DNA of 64,000 nt from Bacteroidia bacterium (GTDB lineage: Bacteria > Bacteroidota > Bacteroidia > NS11-12g > UBA955). A model generated the notes under the pieces. That model saw only the letters and a list, made by a program, of their open reading frames with translations, was not told the origin of the DNA and ran no database searches. The position numbers and the translations under genes are program-made. The DNA lies in the NCBI GenBank assembly GCA_023228875.1, contig JALOAG010000006.1, positions 1 to 64,000 on the forward strand, read 5' to 3'. This document shows positions 8,765 through 17,050 of this stretch, in pieces. How positions within the stretch are numbered: the first letter of the stretch is position 1; every line of letters begins with the position of its first letter.

Positions 8765-9811
8765 TTACTTTGGGTTAGCATTTTTTTCTTTTTCAAGTTT
8801 ATTCAGAAACTTGTGATAAATAGCTGCATTGCGATTGTGTGCATCAAGCGAAACAGCAAAAACATGGTAGCCTGAAAAATCAGGTCTGGCACAGAAATAC
8901 ATAAAATTATGTTTTGTGTAATTTAATACTGCTTCTTGAGATTGTACCGAAGGAATACAAATAGGACTCGGTGGCAATCCATCAATAAAATATGTATTAA
9001 AAGGATGTTCTATTTTGGTGTCTGAATTGTAAATGCGTGTCATTGACATGCTGTCAAGTGCAAACTTAACAGTAGGATCTGCTTGTAATTTCCATCCATT
9101 TTTCAAACGATTCAAATAAACTCCGGCTATCATGGGCATCTCATCAACTTGATTTGTCTCTTTGTCAATGATTGAGGCTAATACGGCTACTTGTAAGGGA
9201 CTCAGACCAAGAGAGTCTGCTTTTGCTTTTTTAGTAGAATCCCAAAATTTTAAATACTCTTGGTGTAATTTAGTTAGCACCTCGTCAGCGGTTGTGTACC
9301 AATACATATTGTATGTGTTGGGAATAAACATAGCGGCTACCGACATTGAATCAAATCCGAAGTTTGATAAATACTTGTTGTCATTCAACAAGGCTTGAAT
9401 CTCATCTTCAGCGGGTTCTATTTTATCACTTAATACTTTTGCTATTTTCCTCACGTCTTGTGATCCTCTAATAACCACATCCACAGTGTAAGTGCCACCC
9501 TTCCTAAACAATATCGCCAATTCGCGATTGTTCATACCGGGCTTTATTTCAAATTTACCCGGACGCAAATTCTTCTCTACATTCATTCTTTGAGCAAGCA
9601 ACATGAACACTTGAGGATATTCCAAACCGGCACCATCTGACAAACGTTCTGCTATACTTTGTAAATTATCTTGCCTGTTTACAACAAATTGTATTGGTTC
9701 TGAAATGTTGATTGCCGGTGAAAAAATCAAGTGCCATACCAAAGCGGCAATACCGCCTGCAAGCAAAGTTAAACTAACAATAACCCAAAGGAGAATTTTC
9801 AGTATTTTCAT
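8765..9811 (-). CDS. mltG: Endolytic transglycosylase MltG (YceG-like)
   Basis: The 348-residue protein has one N-terminal membrane helix (about residues 5-28), a LysM-like region (about 40-110) and the YceG/MltG catalytic domain. The catalytic glutamate is Glu218 in ASIIDKETN, followed by the family signature MIAGVYLNRLKNGWKLQADP and later GLPPSPICIPS. MltG cuts nascent glycan strands at the inner membrane and so sets strand length. The start at 9811 is chosen over 9862 because the longer form would run across the promoter box at 9829-9836 and adds residues before the membrane helix that the family lacks. It is divergent from dapB. Confidence 0.92.
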   Translation of the reverse strand: MKILKILLWVIVSLTLLAGGIAALVWHLIFSPAINISEPIQFVVNRQDNLQSIAERLSDGAGLEYPQVFMLLAQRMNVEKNLRPGKFEIKPGMNNRELAILFRKGGTYTVDVVIRGSQDVRKIAKVLSDKIEPAEDEIQALLNDNKYLSNFGFDSMSVAAMFIPNTYNMYWYTTADEVLTKLHQEYLKFWDSTKKAKADSLGLSPLQVAVLASIIDKETNQVDEMPMIAGVYLNRLKNGWKLQADPTVKFALDSMSMTRIYNSDTKIEHPFNTYFIDGLPPSPICIPSVQSQEAVLNYTKHNFMYFCARPDFSGYHVFAVSLDAHNRNAAIYHKFLNKLEKEKNANPK

Positions 9812-9828
9812 TTCTTTAAGTGAGTTAG

Positions 9829-9836
9829 CAAAAGTA
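9829..9836 (-). promoter_or_regulatory. -7 box for mltG
   Basis: On the minus strand it reads TACTTTTG (then C), 17 bases before the ATG at 9811. It supports the internal start of mltG. Confidence 0.45.
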
Positions 9837-9869
9837 AGAATACAACGTGAGCAAAGACACAAAATAAAT

Positions 9870-9877
9870 TAGTTTTG
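9870..9877 (+). promoter_or_regulatory. -7 box for dapB
   Basis: TAGTTTTG matches TAnnTTTG and ends only 4 bases before the dapB ATG at 9882, which predicts a leaderless transcript. Confidence 0.5.
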
Positions 9878-9881
9878 TGCC

Positions 9882-10622
9882 ATGAATAAAGCATTAAAAA
9901 TTGCACTTGTGGGTTATGGAAAGATGGGTAAAGAAATAGAAAAAATCATTGTAGAGCGTGGACATACAGTAGCTGCCATTATTAATTCTAAAAACAATAT
10001 TAATGATTTGTTGAAAGTGCAATGCGATGCAGTGATTGAGTTTACACAACCTGATGTGGCAAAAACAAACATTGAATTTTGTGTGCAACATCAAATTCCT
10101 ATTGTGGTGGGCACAACAGGCTGGTATCAAGATTTTGAAAGAATTAAGCAACTAACGGTACAACATAATGCAGCTTTGTTTACCGCAACTAACTACAGTA
10201 TTGGAGTAAATATTTTTTTTCATATCAATACTCGTTTAGCCAAAATCATGAACCGATATAAAGAATATCAAGTCACAATAGAAGAAATACACCACAAACA
10301 AAAGAAAGATGCTCCAAGTGGTACAGCAATTACAACAGCAGAGCAAATTTTATCTCAGCTTGATTCACACAAAAAATGGATTAGTATTGAAGAAGGGAAT
10401 TATCATGACGTGAGCAAAGACGAATTGCCCATATACTCATTCAGAGAAGACAATGTCCCGGGTTTTCATAAGGTAAAATGGGAAAGCGATATTGATGAAA
10501 TAGAGTTGTCTCACAATGCGCACAACCGAAGGGGGTTTGCATTAGGCTCTGTGCTTGCAGCAGAGTGGCTTGTGGACAAACAAGGTGTATTTGACATGAA
10601 TGACATGTTAGGGTTTGACTAA
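9882..10622 (+). CDS. dapB: 4-hydroxy-tetrahydrodipicolinate reductase
   Basis: The 246-residue protein has the N-terminal dinucleotide loop VGYGKMGKE (residues 10-18), then FTQPDVA and VVGTTGW, and the substrate and catalytic motif EEIHHKQKKDAPSGTA (134-149, with His137/His138 and Lys142). DapB reduces 4-hydroxy-tetrahydrodipicolinate with NAD(P)H in the diaminopimelate-lysine pathway, which feeds peptidoglycan. Length is normal for the family. It is divergent from mltG and followed by an outer-membrane protein gene that has its own promoter box. Confidence 0.95.
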   Translation: MNKALKIALVGYGKMGKEIEKIIVERGHTVAAIINSKNNINDLLKVQCDAVIEFTQPDVAKTNIEFCVQHQIPIVVGTTGWYQDFERIKQLTVQHNAALFTATNYSIGVNIFFHINTRLAKIMNRYKEYQVTIEEIHHKQKKDAPSGTAITTAEQILSQLDSHKKWISIEEGNYHDVSKDELPIYSFREDNVPGFHKVKWESDIDEIELSHNAHNRRGFALGSVLAAEWLVDKQGVFDMNDMLGFD

Positions 10623-10628
10623 AAAAGT

Positions 10629-10636
10629 TACTTTTG
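10629..10636 (+). promoter_or_regulatory. -7 box for the outer-membrane protein gene
   Basis: TACTTTTG lies 17 bases before the ATG at 10654 and just after the dapB stop codon, so this gene need not depend on dapB transcription. Confidence 0.45.
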
Positions 10637-10653
10637 CAAAGCAATTTAAGAAA

Positions 10654-11457
10654 ATGAAAAAGATACTTCTATTTACAGCCTTATTCAGCTTTACGCTTGT
10701 AGGATATTCACAAGCGAATCCCATTTTAAAGTCCAAAAAAGGAACTTACATTTTGCCACAAACCGGAGATTGGGGAATTGGAGCGAGTGTCAATCCGTTT
10801 TTTTCCTATTTAGGAAACATGTTTACATCCAACAATGTGGTACCGGGTTTAGATTTTCAAAATATCAATTTTAAATATTTTAAAGATGAAAAGAATGTTA
10901 GAAGAGCCGGAATCACCATTCAAAGCCACTTTCATACAGAGAAAATACAAGTTAACAATTTAGACCCTGATGCAGAACCTGGTTCAACTGTTTATGATAA
11001 AATCTCTCAATCAGAATTAAATATCAATCTTACTTATGGACTTGAGAAAAGACGCGGTTCAGGCAGATTGCAAGGTGTTTATGGCATTGAAGGACTTGTG
11101 GGATATGGAACAGGAAGCAAAACAAGAACAAAATACGGAAACAGCATGGAGTTTTACGCTAACGCAATTGGACCTAACCGTCCTACCTTAAACTCTTCTA
11201 CTCCTTCTGCATTAACATTGGGCGCACAAGCATTTTTGGGATTTGAATACTTTTTTGCACCTAAAATTTCTGTTGGCGGGGAGGTTTATTTAAATGCAAG
11301 TTACACATTCGGAGGTAAAGCAATCAACAAATCAGAGGTTTGGGATTCAAATGAAGGCAAGTCTAACATTGTGATGTCAAGCCTCAATAACAGAACAGGT
11401 GACTTTAACTTTGGTATCAGAAACTGGAGTAACCTCAGGTTCATGTTTTATTTTTAA
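10654..11457 (+). CDS. Outer-membrane beta-barrel protein of unknown function
   Basis: This 267-residue protein has a clear signal peptide (MKKILLFTALFSFTLVGYSQ). The rest alternates short amphipathic beta strands with glycine-rich turns (WGIGASVNPFFSYLGN, LTYGLEKRRGSG, LGFEYFFAPKISVGGEVYL) and ends in RFMFYF, an aromatic final strand typical of outer-membrane barrels. I cannot name a family beyond that. The start at 10654 is chosen over an upstream frame opening at 10615, which would overlap dapB and the promoter box. It lies 13 bases before the M1 aminopeptidase gene and may be cotranscribed with it. Confidence 0.75.
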   Translation: MKKILLFTALFSFTLVGYSQANPILKSKKGTYILPQTGDWGIGASVNPFFSYLGNMFTSNNVVPGLDFQNINFKYFKDEKNVRRAGITIQSHFHTEKIQVNNLDPDAEPGSTVYDKISQSELNINLTYGLEKRRGSGRLQGVYGIEGLVGYGTGSKTRTKYGNSMEFYANAIGPNRPTLNSSTPSALTLGAQAFLGFEYFFAPKISVGGEVYLNASYTFGGKAINKSEVWDSNEGKSNIVMSSLNNRTGDFNFGIRNWSNLRFMFYF

Positions 11458-11470
11458 TAATTAACACAAA

Positions 11471-13951
11471 ATGAAAAAGCTATTTTTTACCGGGCTGATT
11501 TTATTAATTGGCGGGGTTCTACACGCCCAACAAGAATTCTCAATTTACTATGCTGACCCTAATGCTGCCGAGAGAGAGCACTACGCAGACATTACCAATA
11601 TGAAGGTTGAAGTCAGTTTTGATGTCAACCATAAAGACGGAGGCATGGTAATTGGAAAAGTTACCCATAGTTTTAAACCATTAATCCCTGCGGTGGATTC
11701 AATGTTTTTTGATGGTCCCGGTATTGTAATCAAGCAAGCTAAGTTGGATGGAAAAGAGGTTCAATATAAAACCAATAAAGAGGGTGTTACAGTTTACTTC
11801 TCTCCTGCCCTTTCATGGGACAAGAGTTACAATCTTGTTTTTGATTATGAAGCACATCCGCGCAAAGGACTTTATTTTATCGGCTGGGATAGACCGGAGG
11901 CAAGTGGCAAGCCGGACTTATTCAAAGTAAGAAGGCAAATTTGGTCACAAGGTCAAGGCATCGACAACAGATATTGGATTCCGATGTATGACAACATGAA
12001 TGATAAATACACAACAGAAACTGTTATTACATTCAAAGAACCATATAAAGTGCTGTCAAATGGGAAATTAATTTCTCAAAAGAAAAACAAAGACGGAACA
12101 ATCACTTGGAATTACAAACTCGAAAAACCACATGCCGGCTATCTGTTGATGATTGCAATCGGAATTTATGAAGTAAAATCTACAAAGACAAAGCGAGGCA
12201 CACCCGTTAATTTTTGGTATTACCCTGAATTTAAAGACAGAGTTGAGCCAACGAGTAAATATACAGAACGTATTATAGAATTTTTGGAAGATGAAACTGG
12301 AGTCCCCTATCAATGGGGTTCATATAGCCAAGTTATGGTACAAGACTTTTTGTATGGTGCAATGGAAAATACATCTGCAACTGTTTTTGGAGATTTCTTT
12401 TTTGTAGATGACAGAGCTTATGAAGACAGAAATTATATTGGAGTAAATGCACATGAATTAACCCATCAATGGTTTGGCGACCTGATTACTGCTCGTTCTG
12501 CTAATGACATTTGGATGCAAGAAAACTTTGCAACTTATTATGCCAAAATATTTATTGGTTCTCTTCCCGAATTTGGCGCAGATGAAGCAAAATTGAACGA
12601 ATTAGGTGAATACAACTCTGCATTTGCCGCCACTGAAAAGGACAACTACCCTATTCGTCATACGCAATCAGGCTCTGCTCGCGCTTATCCTAAAGGATCT
12701 GCTGTACTCCAAATGTTGCGCTATGTTGTAGGAGATGAACAATTTAAGCAGGCAATTAAATTTTACTTAGAAAAACATGCTTTTACCAATGTCGAAGCTG
12801 CAGACTTTCAGAATGCTTTTAAAGACCGTTTAGGAATGAACTTAGATTGGTTCTTTGACCAATGGATTTTGAGAGGTGGAGAACCTCAATACAAAGTGAG
12901 ATGGAATGCCATAGATAAAGCCACGCTTGTTACTGTAGAACAGATACACAAAATGGATTACACAACCGGTGTGTTTAAGATGCCTATTCAACTTGCAGTT
13001 TACTATACAGATGGAAGTGTAGCAAGGCAAAGAGTGATGATTGACCAACGTTTTCAACAAGTTTCAATACCTAATCCCGGTAACAAGAAAGTAAATTTTG
13101 TTGTTTTTGATGAGAATGCCGAGATCATGAAAAAGTTGTCCTTTGAAAGAACAGCGCAAGAGTTATCTGAACAAGCTATCAAGGCAGTAAACATGGCAGA
13201 CAGATTAGAAGCAGTACAATCCTTAGCCTCTTTTAGTTTTTCAGAAAAGAAAGAGGTATTGGAGAAAATAATTTCGAATGAACAAGAATTTCATGCAGTA
13301 AAAGCGGAGGCATGGAGACAATGGCTGAAAGCAAATAGAAATTCTAGCAAATTGCCCTTTGTGGATTTTAAAAAAGAACATAGAAACGTACGTCAAACCA
13401 TAGCATCCAACCTCAACCCAAATCAAAATGAACAAAGAGCATTGTTGCAACAATTATTACAAGATAATTCTTACCAAGTAATTGAATCTGCATTGGATAA
13501 CCTATTCTCTTCTATCGCAATGCGTGTAGATGGAGGATTTGAACAGATTGCACGCTTATGGCTTTCAACAGTAAAAGATGTGGAAGGCATGGGCAAAGCC
13601 ATTAGGATTAAATATTTGGAATATTCATTGACCTTGTCAAATACAAAAGAAGATGCCAATAAATTACTTGCAGAAATCATTAGTTACAGCAGCCCGGATT
13701 ACGAATTTAGGACCAGAGTGAATGCAATCGAAGCACTGGGACGTTTGAACCTTGCAAATGAAACTTTGTTTAACAATATTTTTGAAGCAATCTCTCGCCC
13801 AAACTCGAGGTTAGCAGGACCCGCAATGGCAGTATTTAGAAAGTTTGAAGCTCAATATCCATTTAAATTGACCATATACTTGACATTGCAAAATCAGTCC
13901 CCGTTGATGAAGCAGTACCTCAAAGCAAAAGGCATCTCTGTGGATGACTAA
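11471..13951 (+). CDS. Secreted M1-family metallo-aminopeptidase
   Basis: This 826-residue zinc peptidase has a signal peptide (MKKLFFTGLILLIGGVLHAQ), an N-terminal beta-saddle domain, the exopeptidase motif GAMEN (296-300) and the zinc site HELTH (328-332) with the third ligand Glu351 (in WMQEN) 19 residues after the second histidine. The C-terminal part from about 560 is alpha-helical with HEAT-like repeats, as in other M1 enzymes. It should remove N-terminal amino acids from peptides in the periplasm or at the surface. There is no T9SS tail. All key residues are present. A shadow frame inside (11748-11930) is not a gene. Confidence 0.93.
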   Translation: MKKLFFTGLILLIGGVLHAQQEFSIYYADPNAAEREHYADITNMKVEVSFDVNHKDGGMVIGKVTHSFKPLIPAVDSMFFDGPGIVIKQAKLDGKEVQYKTNKEGVTVYFSPALSWDKSYNLVFDYEAHPRKGLYFIGWDRPEASGKPDLFKVRRQIWSQGQGIDNRYWIPMYDNMNDKYTTETVITFKEPYKVLSNGKLISQKKNKDGTITWNYKLEKPHAGYLLMIAIGIYEVKSTKTKRGTPVNFWYYPEFKDRVEPTSKYTERIIEFLEDETGVPYQWGSYSQVMVQDFLYGAMENTSATVFGDFFFVDDRAYEDRNYIGVNAHELTHQWFGDLITARSANDIWMQENFATYYAKIFIGSLPEFGADEAKLNELGEYNSAFAATEKDNYPIRHTQSGSARAYPKGSAVLQMLRYVVGDEQFKQAIKFYLEKHAFTNVEAADFQNAFKDRLGMNLDWFFDQWILRGGEPQYKVRWNAIDKATLVTVEQIHKMDYTTGVFKMPIQLAVYYTDGSVARQRVMIDQRFQQVSIPNPGNKKVNFVVFDENAEIMKKLSFERTAQELSEQAIKAVNMADRLEAVQSLASFSFSEKKEVLEKIISNEQEFHAVKAEAWRQWLKANRNSSKLPFVDFKKEHRNVRQTIASNLNPNQNEQRALLQQLLQDNSYQVIESALDNLFSSIAMRVDGGFEQIARLWLSTVKDVEGMGKAIRIKYLEYSLTLSNTKEDANKLLAEIISYSSPDYEFRTRVNAIEALGRLNLANETLFNNIFEAISRPNSRLAGPAMAVFRKFEAQYPFKLTIYLTLQNQSPLMKQYLKAKGISVDD

Positions 13952-14040
13952 ACTTGTAGCTTATCATGCGTCACTGACCATTTGAAAAACGGGGCGGACA
14001 CCTAAAAGCCCCACGAGTAGGAATTTTAAAATTTAATAAA

Positions 14041-14373
14041 ATGAAAAAAATAATTTTAGGAAGTTTAATAGGTATGACTTTGACATTATTAGTTGCTTTT
14101 ACGGTTGCTAATTACGAGCCTAAAAAATCGACAGCCGAAGTAGACCAAATACAAGGTTTTTACCTTTTTGCAAAAAGTAAACCAATGAAAGAATTTGAAT
14201 ATTTAGGGACAGTTAAAGGACCTTTAATTGGAAATCATGAATTTGACAACTTAGTTGAACTCATGGTGAAAATTGCGAAAAAGAATTTTCCAAATGCAAA
14301 CGCTTTAATTTTTGACGGAGTAATTAAACAAACGCATAATACCAAAGTGAGTGCTGTAAGAATTAAGGACTAA
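14041..14373 (+). CDS. Small exported or membrane-anchored protein, function unknown
   Basis: The 110-residue protein starts with a hydrophobic helix (MKKIILGSLIGMTLTLLVAF, to about residue 24) that may be a signal peptide or anchor, followed by a small mixed alpha/beta domain (GFYLFAKSKPMKEFEYLG, LVELMVKIAKKNFPNANA). The phrase NANALIFDGV followed by AVRIKD resembles small heavy-metal-binding or YbjQ-like folds, but I cannot assign it. It is the first gene of an accessory patch with unusually long gaps and broken neighbours. Confidence 0.65.
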   Translation: MKKIILGSLIGMTLTLLVAFTVANYEPKKSTAEVDQIQGFYLFAKSKPMKEFEYLGTVKGPLIGNHEFDNLVELMVKIAKKNFPNANALIFDGVIKQTHNTKVSAVRIKD

Positions 14374-14391
14374 ATAAAAACCTACCACTAC

Positions 14392-14428
14392 ATAGGTAAC
14401 CGTTGCACAATTCTCCACAACTCTCTAA
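14392..14428. repeat. Cassette-boundary-like repeat, copy 1
   Basis: The 19 bases at 14392-14410 match 15351-15369 at 15 of 19 positions, both ending TTGCACAA. The following CACAACTCTCTAA (14416-14428) is identical to 15365-15377. Each copy lies after a small gene and before the next start codon. Confidence 0.5.
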
Positions 14429-14459
14429 TTAGCTGTAAACCGTTCCAAACTAACGCACA

Positions 14460-14924
14460 ATGAGAATTATCAGACAAACTGAATTAAAAGACAAACAAAA
14501 GGAAGAAATCTTAAAACTCTGGAACAACGAATATCCTGAAAAACTTGCATACAACTCAATTGCAGATTTTGAAAATTATCTAAACAAATTGACTAAACAA
14601 AACCACTATTTGTTGGTGGACGAAAATTGAAAAATTAATGGTTGGGCGACAACTTTTATTAGAGAAAACGAAAAATGGTTTGCAATTATCATTTCAGAAA
14701 AACTTCACGGTAAATGTTTCGGAACAAAAATGCTAAATGAACTAAAAAGCGATGAAAATGTTTTAAACGGTTGGGTAATTGACCATAATTCTGACATAAA
14801 AATAAACGGGAACTTTTATCAATCACCTTTGAATTTTTATTTGAAAAATGAATTTGAAATATTAAATGAAACAAGACTTGAACTAGAAATAATGTCAGCT
14901 GTAAAAATAAAATGGAAAAAATGA
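14460..14924 (+). pseudogene. GNAT-type N-acetyltransferase broken by one in-frame stop
   Basis: Reading from the ATG at 14460 gives 56 residues (MRIIRQTELKDKQ... to LLVDEN), then TGA at 14628-14630, then the same frame continues as KINGWATTFIREN and LHGKCFGTKMLNEL to the stop at 14922-14924. The joined product of about 154 residues has the GNAT layout, with the acetyl-CoA-binding segment at EKLHGKCFGTKML. GNAT proteins often read E-x-G-K-I-x-G-W at this point, so the stop is most simply a GGA to TGA change. The gene is probably dead, unless the base is a sequencing error. It overlaps the start of the VOC gene. Confidence 0.75.
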
Positions 14925-15322
14925 AGCATATTCAATTTATAGAAACAATACTTTATGTAAATGACCAACAAGCAAGTGCTGACTTTTACACAAATTTATT
15001 TCGACAAAATCCTGATTTGAACGTACCCGGAATGACAGAATTTAAACTTGCCGGAAACTACAAGTTAGGATTAATGCCTAATAATGGAATTGCAAAAATA
15101 CTTTCTGACAAAACACCACATCCAGAAAAAGGAAACGGAATTCCAAGATGTGAACTTTACTTTTATGTTGAAAACATTGAATTCGAATTTGACAACGCAA
15201 CAAAAATTGGAGCAAAACTGATAAGTGAAATTAAAGACCAAGAATGGGGCGACAAAGTTTGTTACTTTGCAGATATTGATGGACACATAATTGCATTTGC
15301 AGAAAAACTGAATAAAAAATAA
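14912..15322 (+). CDS. VOC-family (glyoxalase/bleomycin-resistance fold) protein
   Basis: This protein of 133-136 residues has the paired beta-alpha-beta modules of the vicinal oxygen chelate fold: IETILYVNDQQASADFYTNL at the N-terminus and LYFYVENIEFEFDNATKIGA, then WGDKVCYFADIDGHIIAFAE at the C-terminus. VOC proteins are small metal-dependent lyases, dioxygenases or drug-binding proteins; the substrate cannot be told from sequence. Two starts are possible: ATG at 14912, or ATG at 14921, which overlaps the GNAT stop as ATGA. The gene is intact although both small neighbours are broken. Confidence 0.8.
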   Translation: MEKMKHIQFIETILYVNDQQASADFYTNLFRQNPDLNVPGMTEFKLAGNYKLGLMPNNGIAKILSDKTPHPEKGNGIPRCELYFYVENIEFEFDNATKIGAKLISEIKDQEWGDKVCYFADIDGHIIAFAEKLNKK

Positions 15323-15695
15323 GACGATGGCAAATCGGGCTATAGCTAACATGAGTAGCCATTGCACAACTCTCTAAAAATGAAAATAGAAGCAAGGACG
15401 GCTTCATTTGAAGCGTTTTATGCACACTTGATTTTTGGATGGTTTATATTGGAGTTGTGAGCGTTGTGATGTAGTCAATAATAAAAGACATTGTAAATCA
15501 TCGTATTTTTAATTTTAGGAAATATACTTTTGAAAAAAGGTTCTCTAAAGTGGTTTAAATTAGGACTAAATGAGTAGTTTAGCAGCGGAATTAACGGAGA
15601 AAGGAAGTTTTGAGACAGACTGCCGTTATAGGTTACGCCCAGACAGCAGCAGTCAGTTGTTTCAGCGATAGCCAACAGTAAAAAATAGTGACAAT
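15323..15695. other. Non-coding or decayed stretch in the accessory patch
   Basis: These 373 bases hold repeat copy 2 and a 26-codon frame at 15380-15460 (MKIEARTASFEAFYAHLI...) that is too short to trust. The 15590-15690 part is richer in G and C than its surroundings (CAGCAGCAGTCAG) and lacks a convincing frame on either strand. It may be the remains of another small gene. Confidence 0.4.
15351..15377. repeat. Cassette-boundary-like repeat, copy 2
   Basis: This is the partner of the repeat at 14392-14428. The core TTGCACAA followed directly by CTCTCTAA is the shorter version; copy 1 has about 10 extra bases between the two parts. Confidence 0.5.
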
Positions 15696-16045
15696 ATGAA
15701 GAGTATTATAATTTTTATAAGTGGCTGCGTAGTAGGAGTTGTTGCAACGTTATTAGTTCTCTTTGTCATTAGCATTGGAATTAGACAAAATGCGACAGAT
15801 AGCGAATCGTCCTTTTACGAAAGGACAGCAGAAATTCAGTACATTGAAATTAGGGGCTAGAAAGGAGAAGTTATTTTGCATACAGGTATGCCAAAAGATT
15901 CCGTAAAAATTCTCGTAGGAAAACCTGACGATATATATTTACACTCAATCGGGGTAGTACAGCATACGAAAAATGGGGTTACAAAATTCGCAATCAATAT
16001 CTTTTATACTTGAATATAGATTTAAAAGACGGCAAACTTGAATAG
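15696..16045 (+). pseudogene. BamE/SmpA-OmlA-like small membrane protein, broken by a stop and a frameshift
   Basis: From the ATG at 15696 the frame gives a membrane helix (IIIFISGCVVGVVATLLVLF) and stops at TAG 15858-15860 after 54 codons. The same frame continues as KGEVILHTGMPKDSVKILVG, then KPDDIYLHSIG. A shift near 15950 then gives GSTAYEKWGYKIRNQYLL and IDLKDGKLE, ending at TAG 16043-16045. The joined product resembles the SmpA/OmlA (BamE-type) domain: G-M-P-x-x-x-V-x-x-x-x-G-K-P-D, then an aromatic W-x-Y strand and a DGKL ending. Two independent lesions make a real pseudogene more likely than a sequencing error. The family call is moderate. Confidence 0.6.
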
Positions 16046-16067
16046 GTGCAACAAAATTAAAATTTGA

Positions 16068-16793
16068 ATGGAAGCCATAGTTGCAGTTATTATTCTTGTT
16101 TTTTTTTTAGTTGTACTTCGTTTTTTAAAATCACCGAAAACAAAAGGGGCGGTAGGCGAATTATTAGTAGAATTAAGCTTGGGTGGAGACATTCCAAATG
16201 AAAAATATATTATCAACGATTTGTTGCTATATAATGACAGCAAATCACACCAAATAGACCACATAATTATCCGTAAGACAGGTGTTTTCGTTATAGAAAC
16301 AAAACACTATTCAGGACAAATATACGGACAAGACAACCAAAAGGAATGGACACAAGTTTTAGCTTACGGACGAGAAAAATACCGATTTTACAATCCAATA
16401 CACCAAAACAAAAGCCACATTTACGCATTGAGTAAAATTGTAGGCAGAAAGGATTGCTTTGTTTCTATTATCGTGTTTCCAAAAGCCGCTATAATGACAT
16501 ATTTTGATGCTTATGTAGGCTCTATTTCTGATATGAAACGGTGGCTCAAACAAGACAGAGAAGAAATATTAACAGTGACAGAGATTGAACAAATTTACAA
16601 CCTACTAATTGACCACAAAAACAATCCTCAACTGACAAATGTTCAACATATTGACAACATTTCCAAAATGCGGCAAAACATTGAAAATAACATTTGTCCG
16701 AGATGTGGCAAAAAACTTGTGATACGAAAAGGAAAATATGGCTCATTTTATGGTTGTAGTGGATACCCATATTGTAAATTCATAAAAAAATAG
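16068..16793 (+). CDS. NERD nuclease-related protein with C-terminal topoisomerase-type zinc ribbon
   Basis: The 241-residue protein has a membrane helix (about residues 2-20), then a NERD domain with the restriction-endonuclease-like core GAVGELLVELSL, SHQIDHIIIRKTGVFVIETK (the E, D and E-x-K residues) and YSGQIYG. The C-terminal 35 residues are a four-cysteine zinc ribbon (CPRCGKKLVIRKGKYGSFYG, then CSGYPYCKF) like the DNA-binding fingers of topoisomerase I. The set suggests a membrane-tethered DNA-processing or nucleic-acid-binding protein. The biological role of NERD proteins is not well settled. It is intact and ends 7 bases before a strong terminator. Confidence 0.85.
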   Translation: MEAIVAVIILVFFLVVLRFLKSPKTKGAVGELLVELSLGGDIPNEKYIINDLLLYNDSKSHQIDHIIIRKTGVFVIETKHYSGQIYGQDNQKEWTQVLAYGREKYRFYNPIHQNKSHIYALSKIVGRKDCFVSIIVFPKAAIMTYFDAYVGSISDMKRWLKQDREEILTVTEIEQIYNLLIDHKNNPQLTNVQHIDNISKMRQNIENNICPRCGKKLVIRKGKYGSFYGCSGYPYCKFIKK

Positions 16794-16800
16794 AACAAAC

Positions 16801-16832
16801 AAAAAACGCTATCTTTTGGGATAGCGTTTTTT
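16801..16832. terminator. Bidirectional intrinsic terminator
   Basis: A perfect 13-bp inverted repeat (AAAAAACGCTATC at 16801-16813 and GATAGCGTTTTTT at 16820-16832) with a 6-base loop gives U-tracts in both directions. It ends the NERD gene on the plus strand and the tRNA-Cys transcript on the minus strand. Confidence 0.85.
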
Positions 16833-16836
16833 GTAG

Positions 16837-16907
16837 AGGTCGGAACCGGATTCGAACCGGTGTAAAGGGTTTTGCAGACCCGTGCCTAGCCCCTCGGCCA
16901 TCCGACC
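16837..16907 (-). tRNA. tRNA-Cys (GCA)
   Basis: The minus strand folds as a complete cloverleaf: acceptor GGTCGGA pairs with TCCGACC, the anticodon loop reads TCTGCAAAA (anticodon GCA) and the T arm is CCGGTTCGAATCCGG. The discriminator base is U73, the usual identity base for tRNA-Cys. CCA is not encoded. Confidence 0.95.
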
Positions 16908-17050
16908 TTTTCTTCTTTAAAGGTCTGCAAAAATAGTGTTTTACTTCTGCTTTTTCCAAATTGTTTTATAGATTATTTCTTTGGTGATGTCGCAATGAGT
17001 TTGAACAAAAAGGCAGATTGAAAAATAATGTATTTTCGCAAACGAGAGCT

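Noticed and set aside
13991..14012. GGGGC/GCCCC inverted repeat after the M1 peptidase gene as a terminator
   Set aside because: The stem is only 5 bp with a 12-base loop and no T-tract, so it is not a convincing terminator.
14628..14630. TGA read as an amino acid (recoding) in the GNAT frame
   Set aside because: TGA is an ordinary stop elsewhere in the window (for example the NERD neighbourhood genes and the S9 peptidase), so a point mutation is simpler.
14392..15377. Integron attC sites at the boundary repeats
   Set aside because: The repeats lack the GTTRRRY-type core and its paired inverted site, and no integrase gene is in view, so a true integron is not supported.
15475..15675. 66-codon minus-strand frame with MAIAETTDCCCLG
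   Set aside because: It has no resemblance to known proteins, no promoter and lies in a decayed stretch.
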